From contig NZ_JADEWI010000029.1 of the NCBI RefSeq assembly GCF_015207705.1, positions 17,111-81,110 on the forward strand: DNA of 64,000 nucleotides, in the 5' to 3' direction. Under the pieces are notes generated by a model, which ran no database searches, was not told the origin of the DNA, and saw only the letters and a list, made by a program, of their open reading frames with translations. The DNA comes from Nostoc sp. LEGE 06077. GTDB lineage: Bacteria; Cyanobacteriota; Cyanobacteriia; Cyanobacteriales; Nostocaceae. Made by a program: the position numbers and the translations under genes. Within the stretch, counting starts at the first letter, position 1. Each line of letters begins with the position of its first letter. Of this stretch, positions 1 through 9,301 are shown piece after piece.

Positions 1-676
1 CTATCAGGGATTGAAACTAATGCCCAGAAGTTTAAAAAAGTTTTTGACCAAATAGGAATTGCAATTTCAAATAATCCCTATCAGGGATTGAAACTGGCTA
101 GTTATGCTATCTAAGCTTCGTGTGCCTTATTGCAATTTCAAATAATCCCTATCAGGGATTGAAACTCTCACGACTCACGCCTTATTCAGCAATTGGAGCC
201 AGCGATCATTGCAATTTCAAATAATCCCTATCAGGGATTGAAACTTCCTATGCATTTAGCTCTTGAGCCTTCACCCATAATTGCAATTTCAAATAATCCC
301 TATCAGGGATTGAAACAGTTTAACGTCAGAGAATTCTTTAAAGGAAGCTGATTGCAATTTCAAATAATCCCTATCAGGGATTGAAACGATAGATTCAGAA
401 ACTTCTGGACTGGTCAGCACTGCCATTGCAATTTCAAATAATCCCTATCAGGGATTGAAACATAATCCCTCCACGATTACAGCTGATAGCTCTTGAATTG
501 CAATTTCAAATAATCCCTATCAGGGATTGAAACTCCCGCTACACCTAAAATAGATTTATCTTTTAAATTGCAATTTCAAATAATCCCTATCAGGGATTGA
601 AACACCAGAGATTGAAGAAAGTTATTTCTGTCCCGACTTATTGCAATTTCAAATAATCCATATTACAGATTAGACC
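1..676 (+). CRISPR. CRISPR array, trailer end (37-bp repeats, 9 spacers)
   Basis: The repeat is 37 bp, beginning ATTGCAATTTCAAATAATCC and ending CTATCAGGGATTGAAAC. Copies lie at 1-17 (cut by the window edge), 58-94, 129-165, 208-244, 280-316, 351-387, 425-461, 497-533 and 567-603, with a degenerate last copy at 640-676. Spacers are 33-42 bp and all different. The internal ATCCC/GGGAT pair can form a small hairpin, and the 3' ATTGAAAC looks like the usual 8-nt crRNA 5' handle, so the array should be read on the plus strand with its leader left of the window. The last copy matches for 20 bases and then drifts, as expected at a trailer end. No cas gene is present in the window, so the type cannot be assigned; the repeat style is common to type I-D and III systems of filamentous cyanobacteria. 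Confidence 0.97.
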
Positions 677-759
677 TCTTGCAAAAGTCTTTCTTTTCAT
701 CTTTTTCTTTGCGTCTTTGCGCCTTTGCGTGAGACAAAAATATTTATGCAATAGGTCTA
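671..759. mobile_element. Short MITE-like inverted-repeat element at the CRISPR trailer
   Basis: The ends are near-perfect inverted repeats: TAGACCTCTTGCAAAAG at 671-687 and its imperfect complement TTTATGCAATAGGTCTA at 743-759. The middle carries the CTTTGCGTCTTTGCGCCTTTGCG string, a motif that recurs in this window near 19770 and 53340. No coding capacity. It overlaps the end of the degenerate last CRISPR repeat, so it may have inserted there. That it is a non-autonomous mobile element is inference from the structure. Confidence 0.5.
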
Positions 760-938
760 TTGAAAAGGTTGCCAGCAATGAATAATCAGCAAACCGCGCA
801 ATCACTACAGTAAAAAATTCGTTTTCGCTGTCAATACCTTAAGATATTCTAGCGATCGCTCCACTAACTGGCACAAGTTGAGCCAAAATATACTTTACCC
901 AAAACAAGATTAAGTATATACCTACACGGCTGACACTT

Positions 939-3900
939 ATGTCATCGTCCCCAGAGCGCCCGTTAAAAATTAACCTGACTCTACCATCTTCCCATCCGCA
1001 GCTATTGGAAGGATTGGATTTGTGGCTGCGCTTAGGGTTAATATCTGATGCCCAAGTTAAGCAGCTATGTCGAGAATATCTCACCTGTGTAGTGGTGTTA
1101 CAGCCGCAAGGCGCACCAGAACCACAGGTAGCAGTTGCAACTCCGAGACAAGCAGAAAAACCATTAATTGCCTATTCGCCACCACCGCCAGCCAAGCCTA
1201 CTCAACCCAACTTCGTCACTCAGATGTTGCAATCTCTGGGGGAAGAGTTGAGTGTGCGCTGGCTGCTATTTTTAGGTGTATTTTTAGTAGTGCTGTCGTC
1301 TGGGGTATTAGCTGCCAGCCAGTGGGAAAGATTTCCCGCAGCGGGACAGTATGGAGTTTTATTTGCCTATACTTTAACTTTTTGGGGTTTAAGCTTTTGG
1401 ACTGGTAAACAAGAGAATCTGAGATTAACAACTCAGACATTGTTGATTGTCACCTTATTTCTTGTGCCTGTGAATTTTTGGGCAATGGACAGTTTCGGGT
1501 TGTGGCACAATCCTCTCAACTGGTTGACAGTAGCGATCGCTGCCCCTACCCTAACTTTCATTACAGTTTTACTCTGCAAAAATCGTACGGTTTTTCCTAA
1601 CTCCCGCATCAGCAAATTACCCCTCATCAATATTCTGGCGCTGAGTTATTTACATTGGGGTTGGAAAATCAACGTTTTGCCATTAATTGCTATATATACA
1701 GCAATGATTGGCACAACTCTCCTGACTGTCTATCACATTCGTCGCCAACAACGAATTAACGCCGAAAATCAACACAGTTTATTTGTTACCGTCATTGTTT
1801 ATTCGCTGATATTACTGTTATCACGAGCAATTTTTGTCGCAGGCGTAAATGTCACCCAACTGGGTTTAGCTATTGGTGTCTGTGGTTGGTTGATTACTTG
1901 GTTAGTACAGCAGCAGCAGGCAGAAGGCAAGGGGCAGGAGGCAGAGGTATCTAATACTCAGCACCCAACACTCAACACTTTTTGGGAACTCTTAGGTGGT
2001 ATTTTACTCTTCCTCGGTTGGGCTGTCGCAGTCGCAGATTATCCGGGACAAGCTTTGGCTGTGAGTGGTTTGGCTTTGTGGTATGTAAATCAGCGTTTGC
2101 AGAGATACAGCCTCAACTTTGATTTAGCGGTACTTTTTGCTATTGGTTTACAGTCGATTTGGCTGGGTTGGCGATTAATCCCAGTGGGAATGCAACAATG
2201 GACGATCGCAATTGCAACTAATCTCACGCAAGCGCAAAAAGAACCTTGGGCGTTGCTGAGTGTGGCATTATTCCCTTATTTAATCTTTATGGTGTGGTTT
2301 TGCGATCGCTTGCGTCACGCCGAGAAACGAGATTTGGCGAATTTTGGCGAAGCACTCGCACTATTATTCGGCACTAGTTTAACTACTATCGCCACAATTA
2401 ATCCTACTTTGCGATCGCTAAATCTAGTTTTTTCTACCATCACCCTGGTTATTGTCACCAAACGCCGTTCGCCATCTTCCACGCCTTTAATCTACCTGAC
2501 TCACGCCCTAGGATTACTAGCAATTTTTTCTGTAATTGATTTGCTATTACCAAATCTCCCCTATTACTATTGGGCAGGTATTTTTTTAACTCTGATGGTG
2601 GCAGAATGGGGATTTAGTCTGGGCAGTGGTGTCTGGCAACGTACTGCATGGTATTTTGGCTTAGGATTATCGATATTCAGCTTTTTTCTCTTGTGCGTAA
2701 ATCTCCTCTCATCTTGGAATGGTGTAACTTTTAGCCAAGCACATTGGGGAGTAATGTGGCTAGTTACACCCTTATCTTTAACAATTTTAGCTAGTCGCAC
2801 CACAGCACAACGCCGCACTATTAGAAGTTTCTTGAGTCTTCTAGCTGTAGTTATGGTGCAGTTTTTAACTATCCCCCTACCCGAAACAAGATTAATCGGT
2901 TTAGCTATGGGTGTAGGTGTGATGTATGTCAATACCCGCTATCTGAGAAATCAACCAACAGCCGGATTCACCATTGGTTTAGGACTGAGTTTTGTGGCGG
3001 CGTTGCTGTGGGAAGGTATACCGGGATTACCCCACCTAGCTATTGCTGGTTGGTTAGTAGTTGGTGCGATCGCCACTTTTAGTTTATGGTTAATGCGGCA
3101 ACCACTCCAGCAACGCAACCATGAATTAGCAGAGATATATGCAGATGCTAGTGATAAATGGGCGATCGCTTTATGTTTCACAATATTATTATCACTGACG
3201 ATACACTCATTCTTTGTTTATGATGCCGCTGTCACCCCAGGATTATGGTATTTAGTAGCCAGTGCCATTACTTTAGTCGCCATTACCTATCGTAGTTGGC
3301 GAGAACCCACAGATTGGGCATTTTACGGCATTGGTTGGTGTGTAGAATTATTAGTTGCTGAAGTATTAGCCTTTGGAGAACACTCGACAATTAGAGTGGC
3401 GATCGCTAATATCGCTTTAGGTTTATTTACTCAACTGTTAGGGGAATGGTGGCGACGACGATATCATCCTGAAAGACTTCCCAGTAGTTTACATATTTTA
3501 CCCTTAGTTTATGGCGCATTTAGTGTTGTACTCCGGTTCAACGCTTTTACCCAGTGGACGGGTTTATTTACCTTGGGTGTAGCGTTAATCATTATTGGTG
3601 TCGGGAGACGACACCCAGATTTCAAACCTCTGCTGTATTTCGGCATTATTGGTGTATCAATTTCTGCCTATGAACTCTTGTTCTATCAAATGTTCCAAGC
3701 CACAGGTGGCGGATTTGGCGATGCTTTAATTGCTATGTCCACCTTGGGTGCAAGCATCATGTTAGTCTACAGCCGATTATCCCCTTGGTTGAGCCAATAC
3801 TTACGCCTCAGCCGCGCAGAAATCCAAGGCATCGCTCATCTGCACTGGGCGTGGAGTACTGTACTATTAATGACTGCCATTACCCTACCAATTCAAAGTA

Positions 3901-4820
3901 ACCGTCTTGTGGGATTGGGTACAGGGGCATTATTAATTATCTATGCAATTTTCCAAGGACGAGGTACGAGTAATTCGCCCCGTGTTCTGGGCAGAATCAC
4001 CGTAGAAGAAATGTGGGTTTACCTGGGCTTATTAGAAGCAGCCGGAATGCGAGTTTATTGGAGAGAAACCGCCGTAGGACAGTGGTTAACCGGGCCGTTA
4101 GTACCTTGGAATGGGGCGATCGCTTGTTTAACAGCCTACTTCTTATACAGCTTACCCTGGGAAAATTGGGGTTGGTCAAAAAGACCTTGGCAACTTGCTG
4201 CATACATTCTGCCACTAATCATTTTATGGGAAACCAGATTGCCAGTTTACCCAATGACACTGGTCATAGTCGCTGGATTTTACCTCATCTTAGCTAAGGT
4301 GAGTAACAATATCCGGGTGACATATATTAGTATGGCCTTAATTGATTGGGCATTATTTAAATGGTTGCATCAATTAAATCTCACTGATGCCTTGTGGTAT
4401 TTCACCGCCAGTGGATTATCACTGTTGTACATTGCCCAAGTTGATCCACAGCTAAAACTACCTGAATATAAAGAATCTCGGCACATTTTACGGTTTGTAG
4501 GCATAAGTTTAATTTGTGGCTGGGCAGTTTTCTTCCATCAAAATAGAGTTTTGATTCCCGGAATTTTTAGCCTCATCACTATTTTTGCCGGATTAGCTTT
4601 GCGAATTCGGGCTTTTCTCTATGTTGGGACAGCTACTTTTCTAATTACCAGTATTTATCAATTAGTAATTCTTAGCTTAAGTTATCCGTTTTTGAAATGG
4701 GTGATTGGTTTGCTACTGGGTATTTTACTCATTTATATCGCCGCCAACTTTGAAACTCATCGCACCCAAATTAATAGCTTACTTCGCAACACCAGCAACG
4801 AATTTCAAGAATGGGAATAA
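939..4820 (+). CDS. Very large multi-pass membrane protein, DUF2157-like N-terminus
   Basis: 1293 residues. The first 40 residues are a soluble segment (LLEGLDLWLRLGLISDAQVK) followed by a proline-rich linker near 75-90. From about residue 104 nearly the whole chain is hydrophobic, with dozens of predicted membrane spans. The start of the membrane part (RWLLFLGVFLVVLSSGVLA, then a SQWE motif) resembles the DUF2157 pattern of a short cytosolic head before a stack of helices. No catalytic motif is seen and no function is assigned. A polar, low-complexity stretch near residues 324-347 interrupts the membrane pattern and is encoded by repeat-like DNA. The ATG at 939 has no clear ribosome binding site. 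It stands alone between the CRISPR trailer and the CHAT-NACHT gene; no operon partner. Confidence 0.85.
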   Translation: MSSSPERPLKINLTLPSSHPQLLEGLDLWLRLGLISDAQVKQLCREYLTCVVVLQPQGAPEPQVAVATPRQAEKPLIAYSPPPPAKPTQPNFVTQMLQSLGEELSVRWLLFLGVFLVVLSSGVLAASQWERFPAAGQYGVLFAYTLTFWGLSFWTGKQENLRLTTQTLLIVTLFLVPVNFWAMDSFGLWHNPLNWLTVAIAAPTLTFITVLLCKNRTVFPNSRISKLPLINILALSYLHWGWKINVLPLIAIYTAMIGTTLLTVYHIRRQQRINAENQHSLFVTVIVYSLILLLSRAIFVAGVNVTQLGLAIGVCGWLITWLVQQQQAEGKGQEAEVSNTQHPTLNTFWELLGGILLFLGWAVAVADYPGQALAVSGLALWYVNQRLQRYSLNFDLAVLFAIGLQSIWLGWRLIPVGMQQWTIAIATNLTQAQKEPWALLSVALFPYLIFMVWFCDRLRHAEKRDLANFGEALALLFGTSLTTIATINPTLRSLNLVFSTITLVIVTKRRSPSSTPLIYLTHALGLLAIFSVIDLLLPNLPYYYWAGIFLTLMVAEWGFSLGSGVWQRTAWYFGLGLSIFSFFLLCVNLLSSWNGVTFSQAHWGVMWLVTPLSLTILASRTTAQRRTIRSFLSLLAVVMVQFLTIPLPETRLIGLAMGVGVMYVNTRYLRNQPTAGFTIGLGLSFVAALLWEGIPGLPHLAIAGWLVVGAIATFSLWLMRQPLQQRNHELAEIYADASDKWAIALCFTILLSLTIHSFFVYDAAVTPGLWYLVASAITLVAITYRSWREPTDWAFYGIGWCVELLVAEVLAFGEHSTIRVAIANIALGLFTQLLGEWWRRRYHPERLPSSLHILPLVYGAFSVVLRFNAFTQWTGLFTLGVALIIIGVGRRHPDFKPLLYFGIIGVSISAYELLFYQMFQATGGGFGDALIAMSTLGASIMLVYSRLSPWLSQYLRLSRAEIQGIAHLHWAWSTVLLMTAITLPIQSNRLVGLGTGALLIIYAIFQGRGTSNSPRVLGRITVEEMWVYLGLLEAAGMRVYWRETAVGQWLTGPLVPWNGAIACLTAYFLYSLPWENWGWSKRPWQLAAYILPLIILWETRLPVYPMTLVIVAGFYLILAKVSNNIRVTYISMALIDWALFKWLHQLNLTDALWYFTASGLSLLYIAQVDPQLKLPEYKESRHILRFVGISLICGWAVFFHQNRVLIPGIFSLITIFAGLALRIRAFLYVGTATFLITSIYQLVILSLSYPFLKWVIGLLLGILLIYIAANFETHRTQINSLLRNTSNEFQEWE
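1909..1980 (+). repeat. Intergenic-type short repeat translated inside the membrane protein
   Basis: CAG runs, then GGCAGAAGGCAAGGGGCAGG and ACTCAGCACCCAACACTCAA. Purine-rich and heptamer-like tracts of this kind normally sit between genes here (compare 49611-49650 and 21774-21822). Here the tract is in frame and encodes a Gln/Glu/Gly-rich then Thr/Asn/His-containing loop between membrane spans. Confidence 0.5.
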
Positions 4821-4934
4821 TCCCAATTCGCAATTATGAAAGCCTAGTAGCGTGCGTTAAGCAACACCCGTAACCACAGAAATATCTTGTGATGCGTTAC
4901 GCTGACGCTAACATATCCTACGAGCTACTCTTTA

Positions 4935-5190
4935 CTCCCCTCTCCGCGTCGGCTACGGTGTACACACAAATGTTCGTTGAGTGCATCTGTCCCGCCTCGG
5001 AATGAATTCCGAGTCTCATAGCGCAAGTCATCTTCAGATGACTCAACTAAAAATATCTTCCAGTCCACGTTTTGTGGACTTTGGCTATGAGCCTGGAACT
5101 TTAGTTCTAGGCGGGATACGGTTTCAGACTGCAAATTTTCGACTTGTGTGTACACGGTAGCTCCGCGTCGGAGAGGGGTTGGGGGAGAGG
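4935..5190. repeat. Large nested inverted repeat upstream of the CHAT-NACHT gene
   Basis: The left arm (CTCCCCTCTCCGCGTCGG, then GTGTACACACAA ending at 4969) is mirrored on the right by TTGTGTGTACAC (5144-5155) and CTCCGCGTCGGAGAGGGG (from 5161). The 127-bp hairpin element 4990-5116 sits inside these arms, suggesting successive insertion of two repeats. No coding content. Confidence 0.6.
4990..5116. repeat. 127-bp hairpin-rich dispersed repeat, copy 1
   Basis: It begins TCCCGCCT and ends AGGCGGGA, an 8-bp terminal inverted repeat. Internally it has a chain of small palindromes: CGGAATGAATTCCG, GTCATCTTCAGATGAC, GTCCACGTTTTGTGGAC and CCTGGAACTTTAGTTCTAGG. A second copy of exactly the same length lies at 9302-9428 in the same orientation, so the pair brackets the CHAT-NACHT-TPR gene. 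Confidence 0.8.
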
Positions 5191-5266
5191 TCAAACAAAC
5201 CGTATCGGGAAAATACAAATCTTTTGTGTAGCATAAGACTATGCGCCAATAGCATCAGCCTACACC

Positions 5267-8200
5267 ATGCCAATTATTACAATTCGGGAAGAATCGCCAA
5301 CAGATGGTGGATTTAATGCCATTCTCAGCTTTGATGGTCGAGGCGAATATATAGTAAAAATTACTGACCCCTTTACACCCAAGGTAGAAAAACAACTAGA
5401 GTGGTATTTTGAAGACTGGTTGATGTTTCCCATAGTGGATACTGTCAAAGCAGAAGCAGCCGCCGCTAGTATTAAAACTTATGGCGAAGAATTATTTAAC
5501 CAAGTTTTTCGGGTTGATTTTAATGCTTATGGTGTATATCAACGCCTGCGGAGTAATTTAAGTCAATTACACATTGAAATTGTTGGAAAAACACCAGAAT
5601 TTCAAGCACTGCATTGGGAAGCGTTGCGTGATCCAGATTTACCCCGTCCATTAGCGGTAGATTGTGTGATGGTGCGGAAGAGTAACAAACCAGCACCTAT
5701 CTATGCAGATGTGCAAACTTCCCCCACAATCAATTTATTAGTAGTGGTGGCGCGTCCAGATGAAGAAATGGACGTAGGTTATCGGACAATTTCTCGCCCC
5801 TTGCTGGAGTTGATTGAAAATAGCCACTTGCGGGTGAATGTCGAATTGCTGCGTCCCGGAACTTACCAAGCTTTATCTCAGCATTTGGAAGCGAAAGGTG
5901 GGGGATATTACCATGTCATCCATTTAGATTGTCATGGGGCGCTGATGACTTATGAGGAAATACAACAACCCAGCAAACCCGGACGTTATTTATATCAAGG
6001 GCGGTACGGGCGGAATGATTGGCAGAAATTTGATGGATTGAGGGCGTTTTTAGCCTTTGAGGGCGAGACTCAGGGAAAAGTTGATTTAGTCGAGGCGCAG
6101 GAGTTAGCTGATTTGCTGACAGGGAAGGGGATTCCAGTTTGTATTCTCAATGCTTGTCAGTCAGGAAAGCAGGTGAAGAACCCCACCCCCGACGAAGACT
6201 TGCGGGAAACCAGCTTGGGAAGTCGGTTAATGACGGCAGGAATGCAGATGGTGGTGGCGATGGGCTATTCTGTCACCGTGTCGGCGGCTAAGTTGATGAT
6301 GGAACAACTTTATAAGCATTTATTTGATAATAAACCTATCTCTGAAGCGATTCGTTTAAGTAGGCGGGAATTGTTCAATAATAAATCACGCAAAGCTTAT
6401 TTTAATAAGTCCATTGATTTAGAAGATTGGTTGCTACCTGTGGTGTATTGCAATCAGACAGTGAATTTTAATTTACGCCCGTTTACACCAGAGGAAGAAG
6501 AAAAATATTGGGAAACTTTTGGTAGTCAATATCGCTTCCCATTGCCAGAATATGGTTTTGTCGGGCGGGATTTAGAGATTCTCAAAGTTGAGAAAGCTGT
6601 ACTCAGGCAGAATATTTTATTGTTGCAGGGAATGGGGGGAACTGGTAAAACTACCCTATTAAATTATCTGCGGGAATGGTGGCAACGCACCAATTTTGTG
6701 AAGAATGTCTTTTATTTTGGCTATGACGAAAAAGCTTGGACAATCACACAAATTTTGTTTGAAATTGGTAAGCAAGTATATGGCAGATTTGAACAAGCTA
6801 ATTTTCAAGCAATGAGTCAGGCGGCGCAGGTACAAAAATTAGTTGCAAAACTGCGCGCTGAAGCTTACGCTTTGATTTTAGATAACTTAGAATCAGTGAC
6901 AGGGCAGCAATTAGCAATTCAAAATACTTTACCTGAGACGGAACGCAATCAAATCCGCGATTTTTTAGGGCGGTTGCAAGGTGGAAATACCAAAGTTATT
7001 TTAGGTTCCCGTAGTCGGGAAGATTGGTTACAAGCTACCACATTTAAACACAATATTTATGAATTGCGCGGCTTAGATAAAGAAGCCAGGACGGAATTAG
7101 CAGAGAAAATTTTAGAAAGAAATTTACCTCAAAACAAGATTACTGATATTCGCCAAGATGGGGATTTTCAGAAATTGATGAATTTGTTAGCAGGATATCC
7201 CTTAGCGATGCAAGTTGTGTTAGCAAATTTGCAAAAGCAATCACCACAGGAGATTTTGCAGGGTTTACAAGCTGGGGATGTGGATTTAGATACGGGGAGT
7301 GAAGATAAGACCAAAAGTATTTTGCAATGTATAGAATATTCTCACAGTAATTTATCACCAGAGGCGCAAAAATTGCTTTTGTGTTTGGCTGAGTTTAGTA
7401 AGTTTATTTGCACTCCTGGTATTCCCCCTTATATTGAGCAATTACAAAGTTTTGAGGCATTAAAAGATTATCCTTTTGATAAATTTAGTGATGCAATTCA
7501 AGAGGCGGTTAACTGGGGTTTGCTTTCACCAATGGATGAAAGTTTAGGTTTGAATATTCAACCTGTTTTCCCCTATTTTTTGAAGACTAAGTTAGATACT
7601 CTCGATGAAGCAACTCGTATAGCTTTGCGTGAGGGATTTAAAAACCATTATCAAGATTTAGCGCGTTCTTATTACAAGTGGATAGATTCTAAAGATTCTC
7701 AAGAACGGCAATTCGGTATATTTTTCTGTAGACTGGAATATGAGAATCTCTACAATGCGTTGCAGATTTGTTTAGAGAAGCAAGAAAACATTAGCATATA
7801 TTTTTGTTTAGATAAGTATTTTAAGTTAATTAGTGATAACCAAAGTAACCTAAAGTTGGCAGAAACAGTTTGTCAATGTTTAGAGAATTATCCCTCGGCA
7901 TTTATCAAAGGTGAATTAGGTTATCAAATAGCATTGGCAATTGCAAGACTCGGTAATTGTCAACGTGATGCCAAGCAATACCAGCAAGCTAGAAAGTCTT
8001 ATGGAAAGACTTTGAAACTTTATAATGCCTTAGAACGTGTAGAAGAAAGACAAAAACAACTTTGGCAGGCTGTTTCTTACCATCAGTTAGGAATGGTTGC
8101 CCAAGACTTGCGTGAATTTGAACAGGCAAGGCTTAATTATCAACAGGCTTTGGATATTTTTATTGAGTATGGCGAGCGTTATGGTTGTGCCAGCACTTAC

Positions 8201-9283
8201 GGACAGTTGGGAAGAGTTGCTCAAGACCTGCGTGAATTTGAACAAGCAAGGCACAATTATCAACAGGCTTTGGATATTTTTATTGAATATAGTGATCGCT
8301 ATTCCTGTGCCAGCAACTACCACCAGTTAGGAACCATTGCCCAAGAGTTACGTGAATTTGAACAAGCAAGGCGCAATTATCAACAAGCATTAGATATTAA
8401 AATCGAATATGGCGATCGCTATGGTTGTGCCAGCACCTACCACCAGTTAGGAAGCGTTGCCGAAGAGTTGCGTGAATATGAACAAGCAAGGCGCAATTAT
8501 CAAAAGGCTTTGAATATTTTTATCGAATATGGTGATCGCTATTCCTATGCCAGCACCTACGGACAGTTGGGAATGATTGCCCAAAAGTCACGCGAATATG
8601 AGCAAGCAAAGCGCAATTATCAAAAGGCTTTAGATATTTTTATCGAATATGGCGATTGCTATTCCTGTGCCAGCATCTATCACCAGTTGGGAAGAGTTGC
8701 CCAAGATTTGCGCGAGTATGAACAAGCAAGGCACAATTATCAACAAGCTTTGGATATTAGAACTAAATATGGCGACGGCTATGGTTGTGCTGGCACCTAC
8801 GGACAGTTGGGAAGAGTTGCCCAACAATTGCGTGATTATGAACAAGCAAGACACAATTATCAACTAGCGTTGAATGTTTTTCTCGAATATGGTGATCGAT
8901 ATGAGTGTGGACGGACATACCACATTTTGGGAAATCTTACCGAAGAATTGAGCGACTATGAACAAGCAAGACACAATTATCAATTAGCTTTGGATATTTT
9001 TATTGAATTTAAAGATCGCTATTCTTGTGCCAGCACCTATTTTCATCTTGGTAGAGTTGCAGAAGAATTAAGGGAACTGGAGTCAGCGAAAGCAAATTAT
9101 CTGCAAGATTTACAGATTATGGCTGAGTTTAATGATGAGCATGGTTTAGAAATTTCTCTTGGTAATCTTGCCCGTTTCTACCAAGTTACCAAAGATGAGA
9201 GTTTATTAGCCGCCGTATCCGAGATTTTGGGGATGTCGGTTGAGGAAGTGAGGCAGGGTTTTGATCAAATTCGTAATTCGTAA
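5267..9283 (+). CDS. CHAT protease - NACHT/STAND ATPase - TPR protein
   Basis: 1338 residues in three parts. Residues 1-410: a CHAT (caspase-like) domain with the His/Cys dyad visible as HLDCHG (His223) and LNACQSG (Cys297). Residues about 430-760: a STAND-type ATPase, opened by FVGR, with Walker A GMGGTGKT at 455-462, Walker B LILDN at 536-540 and a sensor-like VILGSRSR. Residues about 890-1300: roughly ten tetratricopeptide units, most exactly 40 residues long, with the pattern YxQLGxVAQxLREYEQARxNYQQALDIFIEYGD. Proteins of this plan are regarded as signal-responsive NTPases: TPRs sense, the ATPase oligomerises, the protease acts. In bacteria they are candidate antiviral or cell-death effectors. 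The role here is inference. The gene is monocistronic, has no clear Shine-Dalgarno sequence, and lies between two copies of a 127-bp repeat, 4.6 kb from a CRISPR array. Confidence 0.93.
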   Translation: MPIITIREESPTDGGFNAILSFDGRGEYIVKITDPFTPKVEKQLEWYFEDWLMFPIVDTVKAEAAAASIKTYGEELFNQVFRVDFNAYGVYQRLRSNLSQLHIEIVGKTPEFQALHWEALRDPDLPRPLAVDCVMVRKSNKPAPIYADVQTSPTINLLVVVARPDEEMDVGYRTISRPLLELIENSHLRVNVELLRPGTYQALSQHLEAKGGGYYHVIHLDCHGALMTYEEIQQPSKPGRYLYQGRYGRNDWQKFDGLRAFLAFEGETQGKVDLVEAQELADLLTGKGIPVCILNACQSGKQVKNPTPDEDLRETSLGSRLMTAGMQMVVAMGYSVTVSAAKLMMEQLYKHLFDNKPISEAIRLSRRELFNNKSRKAYFNKSIDLEDWLLPVVYCNQTVNFNLRPFTPEEEEKYWETFGSQYRFPLPEYGFVGRDLEILKVEKAVLRQNILLLQGMGGTGKTTLLNYLREWWQRTNFVKNVFYFGYDEKAWTITQILFEIGKQVYGRFEQANFQAMSQAAQVQKLVAKLRAEAYALILDNLESVTGQQLAIQNTLPETERNQIRDFLGRLQGGNTKVILGSRSREDWLQATTFKHNIYELRGLDKEARTELAEKILERNLPQNKITDIRQDGDFQKLMNLLAGYPLAMQVVLANLQKQSPQEILQGLQAGDVDLDTGSEDKTKSILQCIEYSHSNLSPEAQKLLLCLAEFSKFICTPGIPPYIEQLQSFEALKDYPFDKFSDAIQEAVNWGLLSPMDESLGLNIQPVFPYFLKTKLDTLDEATRIALREGFKNHYQDLARSYYKWIDSKDSQERQFGIFFCRLEYENLYNALQICLEKQENISIYFCLDKYFKLISDNQSNLKLAETVCQCLENYPSAFIKGELGYQIALAIARLGNCQRDAKQYQQARKSYGKTLKLYNALERVEERQKQLWQAVSYHQLGMVAQDLREFEQARLNYQQALDIFIEYGERYGCASTYGQLGRVAQDLREFEQARHNYQQALDIFIEYSDRYSCASNYHQLGTIAQELREFEQARRNYQQALDIKIEYGDRYGCASTYHQLGSVAEELREYEQARRNYQKALNIFIEYGDRYSYASTYGQLGMIAQKSREYEQAKRNYQKALDIFIEYGDCYSCASIYHQLGRVAQDLREYEQARHNYQQALDIRTKYGDGYGCAGTYGQLGRVAQQLRDYEQARHNYQLALNVFLEYGDRYECGRTYHILGNLTEELSDYEQARHNYQLALDIFIEFKDRYSCASTYFHLGRVAEELRELESAKANYLQDLQIMAEFNDEHGLEISLGNLARFYQVTKDESLLAAVSEILGMSVEEVRQGFDQIRNS
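8078..9160 (+). repeat. 120-bp in-frame tandem repeats encoding TPR units
   Basis: About nine consecutive units of exactly 120 bp (starting near 8078, 8198, 8318, 8438, 8558, 8678, 8798, 8918 and 9038) share long near-identical stretches such as GAACAAGCAAGGCGCAATTA and CAACAGGCTTTGGATATTTT. Similarity is high at DNA level, not only protein level, implying recent duplication and a potential for unequal recombination that would change TPR number. Confidence 0.9.
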
Positions 9284-9301
9284 TACTTCGACTTTGCTCA
9301 A

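Noticed and set aside
462..470. Spacer beginning ATAATCCCT, resembling the repeat core
   Set aside because: Only about nine bases match, too short to suggest a repeat-derived spacer.
8087..8867. Several antisense and shifted frames across the TPR repeats
   Set aside because: They are shadows created by the 120-bp periodicity of the real gene.
5267..9283. The CHAT-TPR protein as the protease partner of a type III-E (Craspase) effector
   Set aside because: The known partner is a TPR-CHAT protein without a NACHT ATPase and is encoded beside a gRAMP gene. Here there is an ATPase domain, different domain order, and no gRAMP gene in the window.
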